Source: Nostoc carneum NIES-2107 (GTDB lineage: Bacteria; Cyanobacteriota; Cyanobacteriia; Cyanobacteriales; Nostocaceae). From it: a DNA stretch of 64,000 bases. The translations under genes were made by a program, and so were the position numbers. This document shows positions 47,142 through 55,571 of this stretch, piece after piece. The stretch lies in contig AP018180.1 of NCBI GenBank assembly GCA_002368155.1, positions 2,451,947-2,515,946 on the forward strand, in the 5' to 3' direction. Under the pieces are notes generated by a model. It had not been told where the DNA came from and ran no database searches. It worked only from the letters and a program-made list of their open reading frames with translations. Every line of letters starts with the position of its first letter. The stretch's first letter is position 1.

Positions 47142-47579
47142 ATGTCAGCAGAAAATCCTACACCTAAAGCCATTTGGATTATTACCGAAGAAGTTGCAGA
47201 AACCTCAAATACAACCACTGAAACAGTTACAGATAGTGTAACCAGAAGCGGTGGAGCTAGAAGCGGTACTAGAGATATGGGAGGACTACTCGGCTCAGTT
47301 CAAACAAAGGAAGAAATAGTTGTCACCAAAAAACAAGGCGAACTAGTAATTACTAGACGCAAAGTTGAGGTAACTAAACTCCAGCAAGAAATGAAGGGAT
47401 TTCTGCAAGCAATGCGAGAAATGCTTGATGAGGCGGAAGAACCCAATTCCAAAATGCAGTTAGATGAAGTTGAACTTTCTGTAGAAATTAATGGCGAAGG
47501 ACAAGTCAGCCTGTTTGGACTTGGTGGTGGTAAAGCCGGCGGAAAAGGTGCAATGACATTTAAATTTAAGCGGAAATAA
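47142..47579 (+). CDS. Pepco-domain protein
   Basis: 145 residues. It opens with IWIITEEV, continues through a Ser/Thr/Gly-rich stretch, then QQEMKGFLQAMREMLDEAEE and MQLDEVELSVEINGEGQVSLFGLGGGKAGGKGAMTFKFKRK. These are the marks of the small Pepco (peptidase-coupled) domain found next to caspase- or trypsin-type effectors in bacterial NTP- or protease-dependent conflict systems. The 13 bases to the next gene imply co-translation with caspase-FGE protein 2. The likely role is substrate, adaptor or inhibitor of the adjacent caspase; that is inference from the family. Confidence 0.75.
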   Translation: MSAENPTPKAIWIITEEVAETSNTTTETVTDSVTRSGGARSGTRDMGGLLGSVQTKEEIVVTKKQGELVITRRKVEVTKLQQEMKGFLQAMREMLDEAEEPNSKMQLDEVELSVEINGEGQVSLFGLGGGKAGGKGAMTFKFKRK

Positions 47580-47592
47580 TCGGTGCTGGTAT

Positions 47593-49944
47593 ATGGGTAG
47601 GAATTGGGCGATTGTTGTAGGGATTAATCATTATGAAAATTTGCAGCATCTCAATTTTGCCAAGCGAGATGCATCTGTTATGGCGACTTGGTTTCAACAA
47701 GAAGCGAGATTTGAGCAGGTTTTCTTATTTACTGATGATTCTCCCCCAATTCCCACCAATCCGCCAATTCCTACTCAACCTACCTTTGGTCATTTGCGGC
47801 GATTTTTACGCGCACAGTTTGAGAATGCGTTATTAAAGCCAGAAGATAACTTATGGTTTTTCTTTGCGGGTCATGGCAATCGCTATAAAGACAAAGATTA
47901 TTTAATGTTCTCAGATAGTGACCCAGGTGATGTAGAAAATACAGCAATTTCTGTTGATTATGTTACCCAAAGATTGCGGCGTAGTGGTGCTGATAATGTA
48001 GTTTTATTTTTAGATGCTTGCCGAGATGAAAGTAGCCGTTCTGGTTTGGGAATTGGTGAGCAAAGACATCAGGGAGTGATTACATTTTATTCTTGCACAG
48101 CTAACCAAAAATCGTGGGAAATAGATGAATTACAACATGGTACTTTTACATATTCATTATTAGAAGCATTGCGACTACAAGGTGAGGCTAATTGTGCCAC
48201 AGTAGAGCGTTTAGCACAATATTTAACTTATCAAGTTCCTGCTGTGAATAGTCGCTATGGTAAGGCTACACAAAATCCTTACTGGCAGGCAGAACCACCT
48301 TATAAAATGTATTTTATTTTATTAGAGCAAACTGCTACCCTTAGAGATGTTGAGCCATTAAAGTATCAAGCCTCGCAAGCTGAAAATAGAGGTGATTTTT
48401 CATTAGCAAAACAATTATGGGTGAGAGTTTTAGCTGTATCTCGTGGTGATTGGGATGCAATTGAAGCGATTGAAAGGATTGCTATTCGTCAGCGAGGAAG
48501 TTTTGAACCAAAAAGCTCAAATTCCGAGCCTGTGACTTCCTCAAGCGGAGGTAGGTCAGTAAGTAATGAACTGTTAGCCCAAAAGCAACAAGTACATCGG
48601 CATAATTTAGTTCGTTATCGACAAGCTTTCTCGGAAGCAATTCAGCGAGAATATCCGCTCAATGAATTAACTCGTCGTCAATTAAAGCAATTGCAGCAAT
48701 CCTTGAAAATCAAACCAGAAGAAGTATTACAGATTGAACAGCCAATTCTTGCCCCCAAGGAAGCAGAATACCATCAACGACAAGAACAAGAGAGAATTAG
48801 GCAGCAGCAGGAAGCCGAGAGACTACGTCAGCAGCAGGAAGCGGAAAAGCAACTAAAAAGAGCAGCACAGAGACGGAAACAACAACAGCAATTAGAAAAA
48901 TGGCGACAAATATTTACAACTATTACCACCCCAACGCTAATTACTCGCAGAAGGTTTTTGCAGTGGGCTGGTTTGGGAAGTGTAGGTTTAGTGACAGCAG
49001 TAGTAGGTCGTGAGATTTTTAAAGCACTCACACCAGTCTCTGTAGCAAAGCCTAAATATATACTTTCAAAAGAGAAGGTATTTGGATTAGCTTTGTGGCA
49101 GGTTGAGTTTGAAACGGTAACAGTCAATAAAAATGGAGAGGTAATTAAACGAAATCCTAACCAGCAAGCTAAGTTATTTAAGGAAGACTTAGGTAATAAT
49201 GTCACCTTAGAAATGGTTGCAATTCCTAGTGGCAAATTTATGATGGGTTCACAAAAAGGGGAAGGAGAAAATAATGAAAAACCTCAGCATCAAGTAACAG
49301 TTAAGTCATTCTTTATGGATAAATATCCAGTTACCCAAGCGCAATGGAGAAGAGTCGCAGCATTACCCAAAGTTAAGCGTGACCTCAAAGCAGACCCATC
49401 TTATTTTGAAGGAGACAACCGACCAGTAGAGAGAGTGTCTTGGTACGATGCAGTGGAGTTTTGCTCCCGTCTTTCCAAATATACAAAGAAGGAATATCGC
49501 CTACCAAGTGAAGCAGAATGGGAATATGCTTGTCGAGCAGGAACAACAACACCATTTCACTTTGGCGAGACGATTACAACTGAGTTAGCCAATTACGATG
49601 GGAATTCTACTTATGCTTCTGAGCCAAAGGGCAAATATCGTGAACAAACAACAGAAGTAGGAATTTTTCCACCCAACGGCTTTGGACTATACGATATGCA
49701 CGGGAACGTTTGGGAATGGTGTCAAGATGATTGGCATAGCAGCTATAAAGGAGCGCCAACAGATGGTACAGCTTGGTTGAACGAGAATGATACTTCTGCC
49801 GTGCTGCGGGGCGGTTCCTGCTTCGACTTTCCTAGCGTCTGCCGTTCCGCGTCTCGCTACTACAACTCTTGGGCGGGGCGCGTCATCCTCAACGTCAATA
49901 ATGGTTTTCGTGTTGTCTGCGCGTTCGGGAGGATTCTTCTGTAG
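47593..49944 (+). CDS. Caspase-FGE protein 2 with internal membrane segment and DGR-like variable C-terminus
   Basis: 783 residues. The N-terminal C14 caspase domain has His94 (FAGHG) and Cys143 (FLDACRD). Residues about 310-430 are a Gln/Arg/Glu-rich helical coil (EAERLRQQQEAEKQLKRAAQRRKQ). A twin-arginine-like hydrophobic segment follows, RRRFLQWAGLGSVGLVTAVVG, from about 451. The FGE/C-lectin-fold domain starts near 539 (LEMVAIPSGKFMMGS) and runs to the end. The last 47 residues are the candidate variable region. If the segment is membrane-inserted, the protease lies inside and the lectin-fold domain outside. It is a paralogue of 45130-47019, which lacks the coil and membrane part. Pepco precedes it by 13 bases. 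Confidence 0.9.
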   Translation: MGRNWAIVVGINHYENLQHLNFAKRDASVMATWFQQEARFEQVFLFTDDSPPIPTNPPIPTQPTFGHLRRFLRAQFENALLKPEDNLWFFFAGHGNRYKDKDYLMFSDSDPGDVENTAISVDYVTQRLRRSGADNVVLFLDACRDESSRSGLGIGEQRHQGVITFYSCTANQKSWEIDELQHGTFTYSLLEALRLQGEANCATVERLAQYLTYQVPAVNSRYGKATQNPYWQAEPPYKMYFILLEQTATLRDVEPLKYQASQAENRGDFSLAKQLWVRVLAVSRGDWDAIEAIERIAIRQRGSFEPKSSNSEPVTSSSGGRSVSNELLAQKQQVHRHNLVRYRQAFSEAIQREYPLNELTRRQLKQLQQSLKIKPEEVLQIEQPILAPKEAEYHQRQEQERIRQQQEAERLRQQQEAEKQLKRAAQRRKQQQQLEKWRQIFTTITTPTLITRRRFLQWAGLGSVGLVTAVVGREIFKALTPVSVAKPKYILSKEKVFGLALWQVEFETVTVNKNGEVIKRNPNQQAKLFKEDLGNNVTLEMVAIPSGKFMMGSQKGEGENNEKPQHQVTVKSFFMDKYPVTQAQWRRVAALPKVKRDLKADPSYFEGDNRPVERVSWYDAVEFCSRLSKYTKKEYRLPSEAEWEYACRAGTTTPFHFGETITTELANYDGNSTYASEPKGKYREQTTEVGIFPPNGFGLYDMHGNVWEWCQDDWHSSYKGAPTDGTAWLNENDTSAVLRGGSCFDFPSVCRSASRYYNSWAGRVILNVNNGFRVVCAFGRILL
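49804..49921 (+). other. Candidate DGR variable region 2
   Basis: From codons LRGGSC to NGFRVVC. A run of GTC ATC CTC AAC GTC AAT just before AATGGTTTTCG differs from the homologous TCC TAC AGT of region 1 almost only at codon positions 1-2. Core identity blocks are at 49840-49857 and 49900-49921. The segment is more GC-rich than the rest of the gene. Confidence 0.6.
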
Positions 49945-50141
49945 CCCTTTATACTTTAGCCCTTTTCCCCTTTACTCTTGTTTCTTTTTCCCTTCTTAAG
50001 CGTAGCGAAGCGGAGCGATCAAATTTTTTGAAAAAACAGAGTATAAACCCAACATCCAAAAACACGCCACACAAAACCGCCCCTCTCCAAGTTGGCTAGG
50101 GACGGTACATTTAAAAGTTATCAAATTCAGTTTTAACTGAT

Positions 50142-50633
50142 TTAATGGCTACAGCTAGTTTTCTTTTGCTCGTGTCCTTTACAACTACCTTCAGCATGGT
50201 GGTCATGATTTCCACCCGCGCAGCCTTGTAAATCTTTGCCCATAAGGTTTGCAGCCATTTCGCGGAAGGATTCATCAACTGGCTGTAAACCAATCCAAGC
50301 GTCAATTTTATCTACTTCAAATCCTACTTCGCGGCGATCGCCTACTTCTAGTAACGGACGGCGAATTAATAGCGGATCTTGCAGCATTAACGATAAAGCG
50401 GTGTTTGCATCCAGCTTTTCGGGAACCACCTCTCCAGATTTTACCCGTGGCGAACTGCGATTAAACCATTCGGCTACGGGGCGATCGCCAAAGAAAGAAC
50501 GCAACCTTTCGGCTGTCCAAGGTTCTGTTAGTAAGCTTTGGGGTACAACTTCATGGCCTGCAGCTGTCAGCAAAACCTTTTGCCGAGTACCACCTTTACA
50601 ACCTGGTTTTTCATAAAAAATTACTTTAGCCAT
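50142..50633 (-). CDS. Nitrogenase-associated ArsC/Spx-like protein
   Basis: 163 residues. Thioredoxin-fold ArsC family: MAKVIFYEKPGCKGGTRQKVLL at the start with a single Cys at 12 instead of CXXC, and a PLLIRRPLLEVGDRR loop near 87-101. The C-terminal extension is rich in His and Cys (GGNHDHHAEGSCKGHEQKK) and could bind metal. The pattern fits the nitrogenase-associated protein family (NifO-like, TIGR01616-type), which is found near nif genes. It is not a true arsenate reductase since the second redox Cys is missing. fdxB and cnfR are 7-8 kb away. The short spacer to the caspase-FGE gene contains no obvious terminator. Confidence 0.82.
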   Translation of the reverse strand: MAKVIFYEKPGCKGGTRQKVLLTAAGHEVVPQSLLTEPWTAERLRSFFGDRPVAEWFNRSSPRVKSGEVVPEKLDANTALSLMLQDPLLIRRPLLEVGDRREVGFEVDKIDAWIGLQPVDESFREMAANLMGKDLQGCAGGNHDHHAEGSCKGHEQKKTSCSH

Positions 50634-50737
50634 TGAATCATCTCCCGGTTATATCTGTGATGAGATTAGTCATTTTAAACTCAGATTTACGCAGAGTTTG
50701 TGAGTTATACCAACTTGAATGTGAAGTTGCACATATC

Positions 50738-50870
50738 TAGATCCCCCTAAATCCCCCTTAAAAAGGGGGACTTTGAAAAGTAAGTTTTCCCACCCTTATT
50801 AAGGCGGACTTTGAGAGATTTTCTCCGGTTCCCCCCTTATTAAGGGGGGCTAGGGGGGATCAAATTCTAT
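50738..50870. repeat. Tandem GATCCCCC...AAGGGGGAC hairpin repeats
   Basis: A copy of the 43300 hairpin at 50738-50776, then CCTTATTAAGG and CCCCCCTTATTAAGGGGGG derivatives with GGACTTTGAGAGA between them. A repeat-rich spacer of 282 bases, with no gene. Confidence 0.85.
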
Positions 50871-50915
50871 GGGGGACTTTGAGAGACTTTTTAGTATTAG
50901 ATTGCTGCGGCAATT

Positions 50916-51527
50916 CTAAAACTTTTTAGCGATATGAGTCACTGGATCAAACTCAAATCTTGCTTTGGGATCGGTTTCGCCATAGAGGTTAAAAGTCACA
51001 GTTGGTTCCTCACCTACTGCTTCCACACAATGAATTGCATCAGGAGTAAAACTAATAATATCTCCTGGTAATAGATTAACTTCTGCCGTTGCTGCTATTT
51101 TGTTTTCAGCATCGGGATTAAGATTTCGCCGCCAGATTGTATTCTTTTCTTCACCTTTTAAGATAGCAACAATTCCCCAGGTTCCATGATTATGAATTGT
51201 GGATAATGTGCCTGGTGCAAATGTGACGGTTTGCACTGTTAAGGGAAAACCCAATTCATCATACATAAGTAAAACAGAGGTTCCCGTTTTAGCATCCGGT
51301 TCTAAATGTTGGCTACGTACCCAATAAGAATTAACAATCAACCTTCTAACCAGCATTCTTAATTCTGGTAGCCGACTTGATTCATCTTCCACATCATTGA
51401 GAACATCTTCTACCTCAGTTAAAAACCGATAAAGACGATAATTCTCACGTAATAAATCCCATGCTCTCGCAGATTTACACAGTTGTAACTTGCCATCACC
51501 AGTTACAAGAAAATCCCTACCTTGCAT
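50916..51527 (-). CDS. Cysteine-dioxygenase-like cupin protein
   Basis: 203 residues. A cupin fold with metal ligands in TIHNHGTWGIVAILKGEE near residues 110-128 and the late AIHCVE near 161-166; the intercupin region is normal. This is the cysteine dioxygenase type I group, which oxidises cysteine thiols to sulfinates. The Arg and Tyr/Cys crosslink residues of true cysteine dioxygenase cannot be confirmed by eye. It may connect to the cysK gene 8 kb away only in metabolism. No clear operon partner. Confidence 0.8.
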   Translation of the reverse strand: MQGRDFLVTGDGKLQLCKSARAWDLLRENYRLYRFLTEVEDVLNDVEDESSRLPELRMLVRRLIVNSYWVRSQHLEPDAKTGTSVLLMYDELGFPLTVQTVTFAPGTLSTIHNHGTWGIVAILKGEEKNTIWRRNLNPDAENKIAATAEVNLLPGDIISFTPDAIHCVEAVGEEPTVTFNLYGETDPKARFEFDPVTHIAKKF

Positions 51528-51899
51528 AAATTTTAGTCCGTATTTAAACCGTTAATCGAAATGAATTTTGCGGGATTACGGGAGCCGGAAGATTAATAGG
51601 ACTAATACTCGGTAACGATGGATTAGTAATTAGAGGCGGCGGAATCAAGCTAGGTGTCCGAATGGCAGATAAGGAAGTGAAGTTATTAGATAAATAATTA
51701 TTCATTGGAGGAACCAAATAATTACTAATTCGTAATTCGTAATTTTTATGACAACTTACAGAGCTTACAAAATTTGATGTGGATTTTTTAGAAAATATCC
51801 ACAATCAGGTCAAAATACATTTTTGACTCTTAACTCTGGACAGCCTTCACGAAAGAATGTCCAAGTTAAATCTTAATTACGAATTACGAACTACAAACT
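51528..51899. other. Non-coding spacer with AATTACG heptamers and a doubtful small ORF
   Basis: 372 bases. A possible 53-residue Pro-rich ORF on the minus strand (51544-51705, starting MNNYLSNNF) precedes the cupin gene by 16 bases, but no Shine-Dalgarno sequence or family supports it. AATTCGT/AATTACG heptamer tracts occur at about 51722-51745 and 51873-51897. Confidence 0.5.
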
Positions 51900-52385
51900 T
51901 TAATCGTCTTCTTCTGGTGGACGGGTAAGAATATCTAGGAGAATTCCTGAGCCAAAATCGTTTTTGTTGTCTATCTCCTTAACTCTGGTACTGATAATTT
52001 TAGCTTGCTCGAAATCTCCGAGCTTGGCTAATACTAATCCGGAGGCAGCATAAGCATTCAAATACAGCCTGATGTTTGGGTCTTCTTTCCGACTTACTAA
52101 AATCGGTTGGAGTTGTTCCCAGTCATCAGGAAATTTTTCTGCTAATTTAATTTTATCTAATAATTGGTTTGTTGTTTGCAATGCTAAAGAATAATTATTT
52201 TTGTAATAAAAGTATCTATATGCTGCTACTAAAACATCTGTATGTTCCCCAGTTTTAGCCACAGCTTGTTGCATATATTTCTCAGATTCCGCTGTGTTTT
52301 CCCAAGTCTGTGCAGCTAATATTAGTAGCTCTTTCACATCTTCTGGAACTTGGAACCATGAGAATTTATTAGTATCAACTTGCAT
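51900..52385 (-). CDS. Small TPR-like hypothetical protein
   Basis: 161 residues from the ATG at 52385, which follows GGAGA by 6 bases; the extra 14 residues of the longer frame (MPNAPFPMPN) are translated heptamer repeat and should be dropped. It is all helical, with YMQQAVAKTGEHTDVLVAAYRYFYYKNNYSLALQTTNQLL and VLAKLGDFEQAKIIS fitting degenerate TPR-type helix pairs. No signal peptide. The acidic end is RPPEEDD. Not recognised beyond this. It lies downstream of the cox genes on the same strand, separated by a long hairpin repeat. Confidence 0.7.
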   Translation of the reverse strand: MQVDTNKFSWFQVPEDVKELLILAAQTWENTAESEKYMQQAVAKTGEHTDVLVAAYRYFYYKNNYSLALQTTNQLLDKIKLAEKFPDDWEQLQPILVSRKEDPNIRLYLNAYAASGLVLAKLGDFEQAKIISTRVKEIDNKNDFGSGILLDILTRPPEEDD

Positions 52386-52470
52386 AATTTTCTCCAAATT
52401 GGGCATAGGGAATGGGGCATTGGGCATTGGGAATTTATATTAGTTATTTGTCCCTTATACCTAGATTAGT

Positions 52471-52561
52471 AGGTTGGGTTGACGTAAGGAAACCCAACAC
52501 CAAAATATAGGTTAAGCTTTCAAGATCCATGTTGGGTTGCGCTGCGCTTAACCCAACCTAC
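52471..52561. repeat. Long inverted repeat GTAGGTTGGGTT
   Basis: GTAGGTTGGGTTGACG...AACCCAACAC followed by TGTTGGGTTGCG...TTAACCCAACCTAC; outer arms of about 13 bases plus inner hairpins. It lies after coxC and could end the cox transcript; the family is common in cyanobacteria. A CCCCAGT heptamer tract follows at 52572-52605. Confidence 0.75.
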
Positions 52562-52607
52562 ATCTATTTTCCTAATCCCCAGTCCCCAGTCCCTAATCCC
52601 CATTCCC

Positions 52608-53195
52608 TTAGAATAAAGTGAGAATGTACACTAGGGTGAAGAGAATAATCCAGATAATGTCTACGAAGTGCCAGTAAATTTCTGCCATTTCAATGCCAGT
52701 ATGTTTGGTAGCAGAATAATGGCCTTGGCGGCGCGATCGCCACAACACACCTAAGATTAATAACAGTCCCACAAACACGTGTAAACCGTGGAACCCTGTC
52801 ATTAAATAAAAGCAGTTGGCGAAGATGTTGGTAGTTAGTCCGTATCCTAATGTGGCGTACTCGTAAACCTGTCCAGCTAAGAAGATTGCGCCCATAATTG
52901 CGGTGAGAATATACCAAAACCGCATACCATTGACGCTATTCTTTTTAATCGCTACATCACCCAGGTGAATCACGAAACTGCTAGACACCAGAATGATGGT
53001 GTTCATAGCAGGTACAAATAACTCTACTTCTGTACCTTCTGGAGGCCAAACTGCTGCGCCACCTCTCAAGTACAAGTAAGTAGCAAAAAATCCCCCAAAC
53101 ATTAGGGATTCCGAAACTAGAAAAGTCAACAGTCCCCAGACTCGTAAATCTGGATGATGTTCTTGGTGATGTTCGCTTGTGGTTGCGATGGTCAT
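52608..53195 (-). CDS. coxC: Heme-copper oxidase subunit III
   Basis: 195 residues from ATG 53195; an in-frame TTG lies upstream at 53228. Five predicted membrane helices, the family motif FLVSESLMFGGFFATYLYLRGG near residues 27-48 and MTGFHGLHVFVGLLLI near 130-145. It supports the catalytic core of cytochrome c oxidase in the plasma or thylakoid membrane. Third gene of a coxB-coxA-coxC set. The 590-base gap to coxA is unusually long and filled by two MITE-like elements. Confidence 0.95.
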   Translation of the reverse strand: MTIATTSEHHQEHHPDLRVWGLLTFLVSESLMFGGFFATYLYLRGGAAVWPPEGTEVELFVPAMNTIILVSSSFVIHLGDVAIKKNSVNGMRFWYILTAIMGAIFLAGQVYEYATLGYGLTTNIFANCFYLMTGFHGLHVFVGLLLILGVLWRSRRQGHYSATKHTGIEMAEIYWHFVDIIWIILFTLVYILTLF

Positions 53196-53237
53196 ATTAT
53201 TTATGTATTGGTCATGAACTGCATACAAATAAGGAAC

Positions 53238-53365
53238 TCAATACTTGTCGGTTAAAGGGAAAAAGGGGAATGGGAAAAGGGAAAGAAAAAACCTTTAACC
53301 TTTAACCCTTAACCTTTTCCCCAAAACCCATTTTGAGTTCAAAACGCTATCCCTTGTAGTATTGA
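53238..53365. repeat. MITE-like element, copy 2 of 3
   Basis: Same structure as 472-598: TCAATACTTGTCGGTTAA at the left, GGGAAAAGG arm, CCTTTAACC arm, and TAGTATTGA at the right, with the right terminal repeat shortened. It sits between coxA and coxC. Confidence 0.8.
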
Positions 53366-53467
53366 GAAGGAGCTAGTAACGCTACGCGAAATTCAAAATC
53401 TAAAATGAATCAGGCGTAAGCGTTTTGTTGAGGTAGTTTTCACGTATTTAAACCACATTCAGGGCAC

Positions 53468-53679
53468 AGCAATACTCATTGGTGTCAACTTAAGCTAAAA
53501 GCTATATAGGGCGGGCGTTGTACAAATACCTCGCGCCCTCATCCCCTAACCCCTTCTCCCTCAGGGAGAAGGGGAATTGAATCTCTTGCTCCCCTCTCCT
53601 GGTGGGAGAGGGGCTGGGGGTGAGGGCAAAACCTTTGCACAAAGCGGGTTTGGTGTTAAGTTGACCAATGAGCAATACT
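53468..53679. repeat. Second MITE-like element between coxA and coxC
   Basis: About 212 bp with terminal inverted repeats of about 24 bases (AGCAATACTCATTGGTGTCA against the right end TGACCAATGAGCAATACT read in reverse). It encloses the common GCCCTCATCCCCTAACCCC / GGGGTGAGGGC hairpin and a GAGGGAGAAGGGG-type inner hairpin. Confidence 0.75.
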
Positions 53680-53784
53680 ATGCTCCTACAGCGTGCATGG
53701 TCTATTTACAGAAAGATGCTATAAACATCAAAATTTCTCCTCCTAGTCCCTAATCCCTAGTCCCTAGTCCTTAATCCCTAATCC

Positions 53785-55467
53785 CTAAGCACTAACTTCT
53801 GAGGTCGCGACTGGCACACTATCACTATGACCGTAGTCGTAAGGGCCGTGGGTGACAACGGGTAATACTTCCCAGTTTTCGATGGCTGGTGGTGAGCTGG
53901 TTGTCCATTCTAAGGTCAAAGCTTCCCAAGGGTTATCACCTGCCAAAGGCCCTTTCATCCAGCTTTGGATGATGTTGATGGTGAAGGGAATCACGGAAAT
54001 TCCCAAGATGATTGAACCAAAGGTACAAATCTGATTAAGATCAATAAACTGGGGATCGTACATTGCCACTCGGCGGGGCATTCCTTGCAAACCTAACTCG
54101 TGCATCGGTAAGAATGTGAGGTTAGTACCGATGAAGGTCAGTCCAAAGTGAATGCGTCCCCAAACTTCATTGAGTTTCCGTCCAGTCATTTTGGGGAACC
54201 AGTGATAAATCCCGGCGTAAATCCCAAATACAGAACCGCCAAATAGGACATAGTGGAAGTGTCCCACTACATAATATGTGTCATGAACGTGAACATCAAA
54301 GGGGGCTGTTCCCATTGTCACGCCGCTTAAACCGCCCATGACAAACATAGACAATAAGCCGATCGCAAATAGCATGGCACTGGTAAAGCGAATCTTACCG
54401 CGCCATAAGGTAGCTACCCAACCGAAAATCTTTACGCCTGTAGGAACGGCAACAAGTAGGGTAGAGATGGTGAAAAACATCCGCATCCAGCCGGGTGTAC
54501 CACTGGTAAACATATGGTGTACCCAGACGAACAAACCAACAACGCAGATCGCCAAGCTGGAATAAGCGATCGCTTTATATCCGAAAATTGGTTTGCGGGC
54601 GTGAACGGGAATGACTTCGGACATGATGCCGAAGATGGGCAGAATCATTAAATATACTGCCGGGTGAGAATAGAACCAGAACAGATGTTGATAAAGAACA
54701 ACGTTACCGCCTGCATCTGGTTTAAAGAAGGAAGTACCAAAGTTGAGGTCAAACAATAACAGCACTAAACCAGCAGCTAACACAGGTGTAGATACAAGTG
54801 CTAGTACGGAAGTAGCTAAAATTGCCCAGCAGAATAAAGGTAGTTGATCCCATTTCATGCTGGGAACCTTCATCATCAAAATGGTGATGACAAAGTTCAG
54901 CGAACCCAAAATTGAGGAAGTTCCCACCAACACGATCGCTAAAATCCACAGACTTTGAGCGATGGGTGCTGTGACTAAACTTAAAGGTGGGTAAGCTGTC
55001 CAACCAGATTGCGAACCGCCAAAGATAAAACTAGCTAGCAGTAATAAACCTGCTGGTGGGTTTAACCAAAAGGCGATCGCATTCAGTTTGGGGAAAGCCA
55101 TATCTCTAGCACCAATCATCAACGGTACTAGGAAGTTACCAAATCCCCCAATGGCGCTAGGAACGATCCACAAGAAAATCATGATCGTGCCATGATTGGT
55201 CATGAAAGCGTTGTACAGATTGGGATCGAGCAAATCTGCTTCCGGTGTTGCTAACTCCACACGGATAGCCATCGCCATCAAGCCACCGATGAGATAGAAC
55301 ACAAACGCTGTCACTAGGTATTGAATCCCAATCACCTTGTGATCAACATTAAACGTGAAGTAGTCCTGCCATTTCCACGCTTTGGGGTGAGAAGTATGAG
55401 CAACCGCCAGAGTTTGCGACTGATTCTTATCTGGTGGCGTATTCCGAGGAGATGTTACTTTTGTCAT
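53785..55467 (-). CDS. coxA: Heme-copper oxidase subunit I (aa3-type, A2 subfamily)
   Basis: 560 residues, 12 membrane helices. The low-spin haem His92 sits in MTNHGTIM. The CuB ligand His268 and the crosslinked Tyr272 are in YSHPAVY (266-272), further CuB histidines in VHHMF, and the late haem ligands in HVHDTYYVVGHFHYV. The Tyr-Ser preceding HP with Ala instead of Glu (HPAVY, not HPEVY) marks the A2 subfamily proton channel. It is the catalytic oxygen-reducing subunit. coxB lies 104 bases upstream on the same strand. Which of the paralogous Nostocales oxidases it corresponds to (vegetative Cox1 or heterocyst Cox2) cannot be told from this window. Confidence 0.97.
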   Translation of the reverse strand: MTKVTSPRNTPPDKNQSQTLAVAHTSHPKAWKWQDYFTFNVDHKVIGIQYLVTAFVFYLIGGLMAMAIRVELATPEADLLDPNLYNAFMTNHGTIMIFLWIVPSAIGGFGNFLVPLMIGARDMAFPKLNAIAFWLNPPAGLLLLASFIFGGSQSGWTAYPPLSLVTAPIAQSLWILAIVLVGTSSILGSLNFVITILMMKVPSMKWDQLPLFCWAILATSVLALVSTPVLAAGLVLLLFDLNFGTSFFKPDAGGNVVLYQHLFWFYSHPAVYLMILPIFGIMSEVIPVHARKPIFGYKAIAYSSLAICVVGLFVWVHHMFTSGTPGWMRMFFTISTLLVAVPTGVKIFGWVATLWRGKIRFTSAMLFAIGLLSMFVMGGLSGVTMGTAPFDVHVHDTYYVVGHFHYVLFGGSVFGIYAGIYHWFPKMTGRKLNEVWGRIHFGLTFIGTNLTFLPMHELGLQGMPRRVAMYDPQFIDLNQICTFGSIILGISVIPFTINIIQSWMKGPLAGDNPWEALTLEWTTSSPPAIENWEVLPVVTHGPYDYGHSDSVPVATSEVSA

Positions 55468-55534
55468 ATTTTTACGCTATGCAAAGTCCAGGGTCAAAAG
55501 TCCAATGTCCAAGGTGATTAATTTTGACTCTTGA

Positions 55535-55560
55535 GTACAGACGCGATTAATCGCGTCTCT
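55535..55560. repeat. Dispersed palindrome CAGACGCGATTAATCGCGTCT, copy 3
   Basis: A near-perfect dyad in the coxB-coxA spacer; related to 35875-35898 and 39888-39911. Confidence 0.85.
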
Positions 55561-55571
55561 CCAACCCTTGA

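Noticed and set aside
48940-49010. Twin-arginine segment of caspase-FGE protein 2 taken as the start of a separate secreted gene
   Set aside because: The frame is continuous from 47593 and the paralogue has caspase and FGE domains in one chain, so an internal membrane segment is the simpler reading.
50142-50633. Arsenate reductase (arsC)
   Set aside because: Only one Cys in the active-site loop, and a His/Cys-rich tail typical of the nitrogenase-associated family.
51544-51804. 86-residue ORF upstream of the cupin gene
   Set aside because: The first third is heptamer repeat translation, the rest is low-complexity Pro/Ser/Ile with no ribosome binding site.
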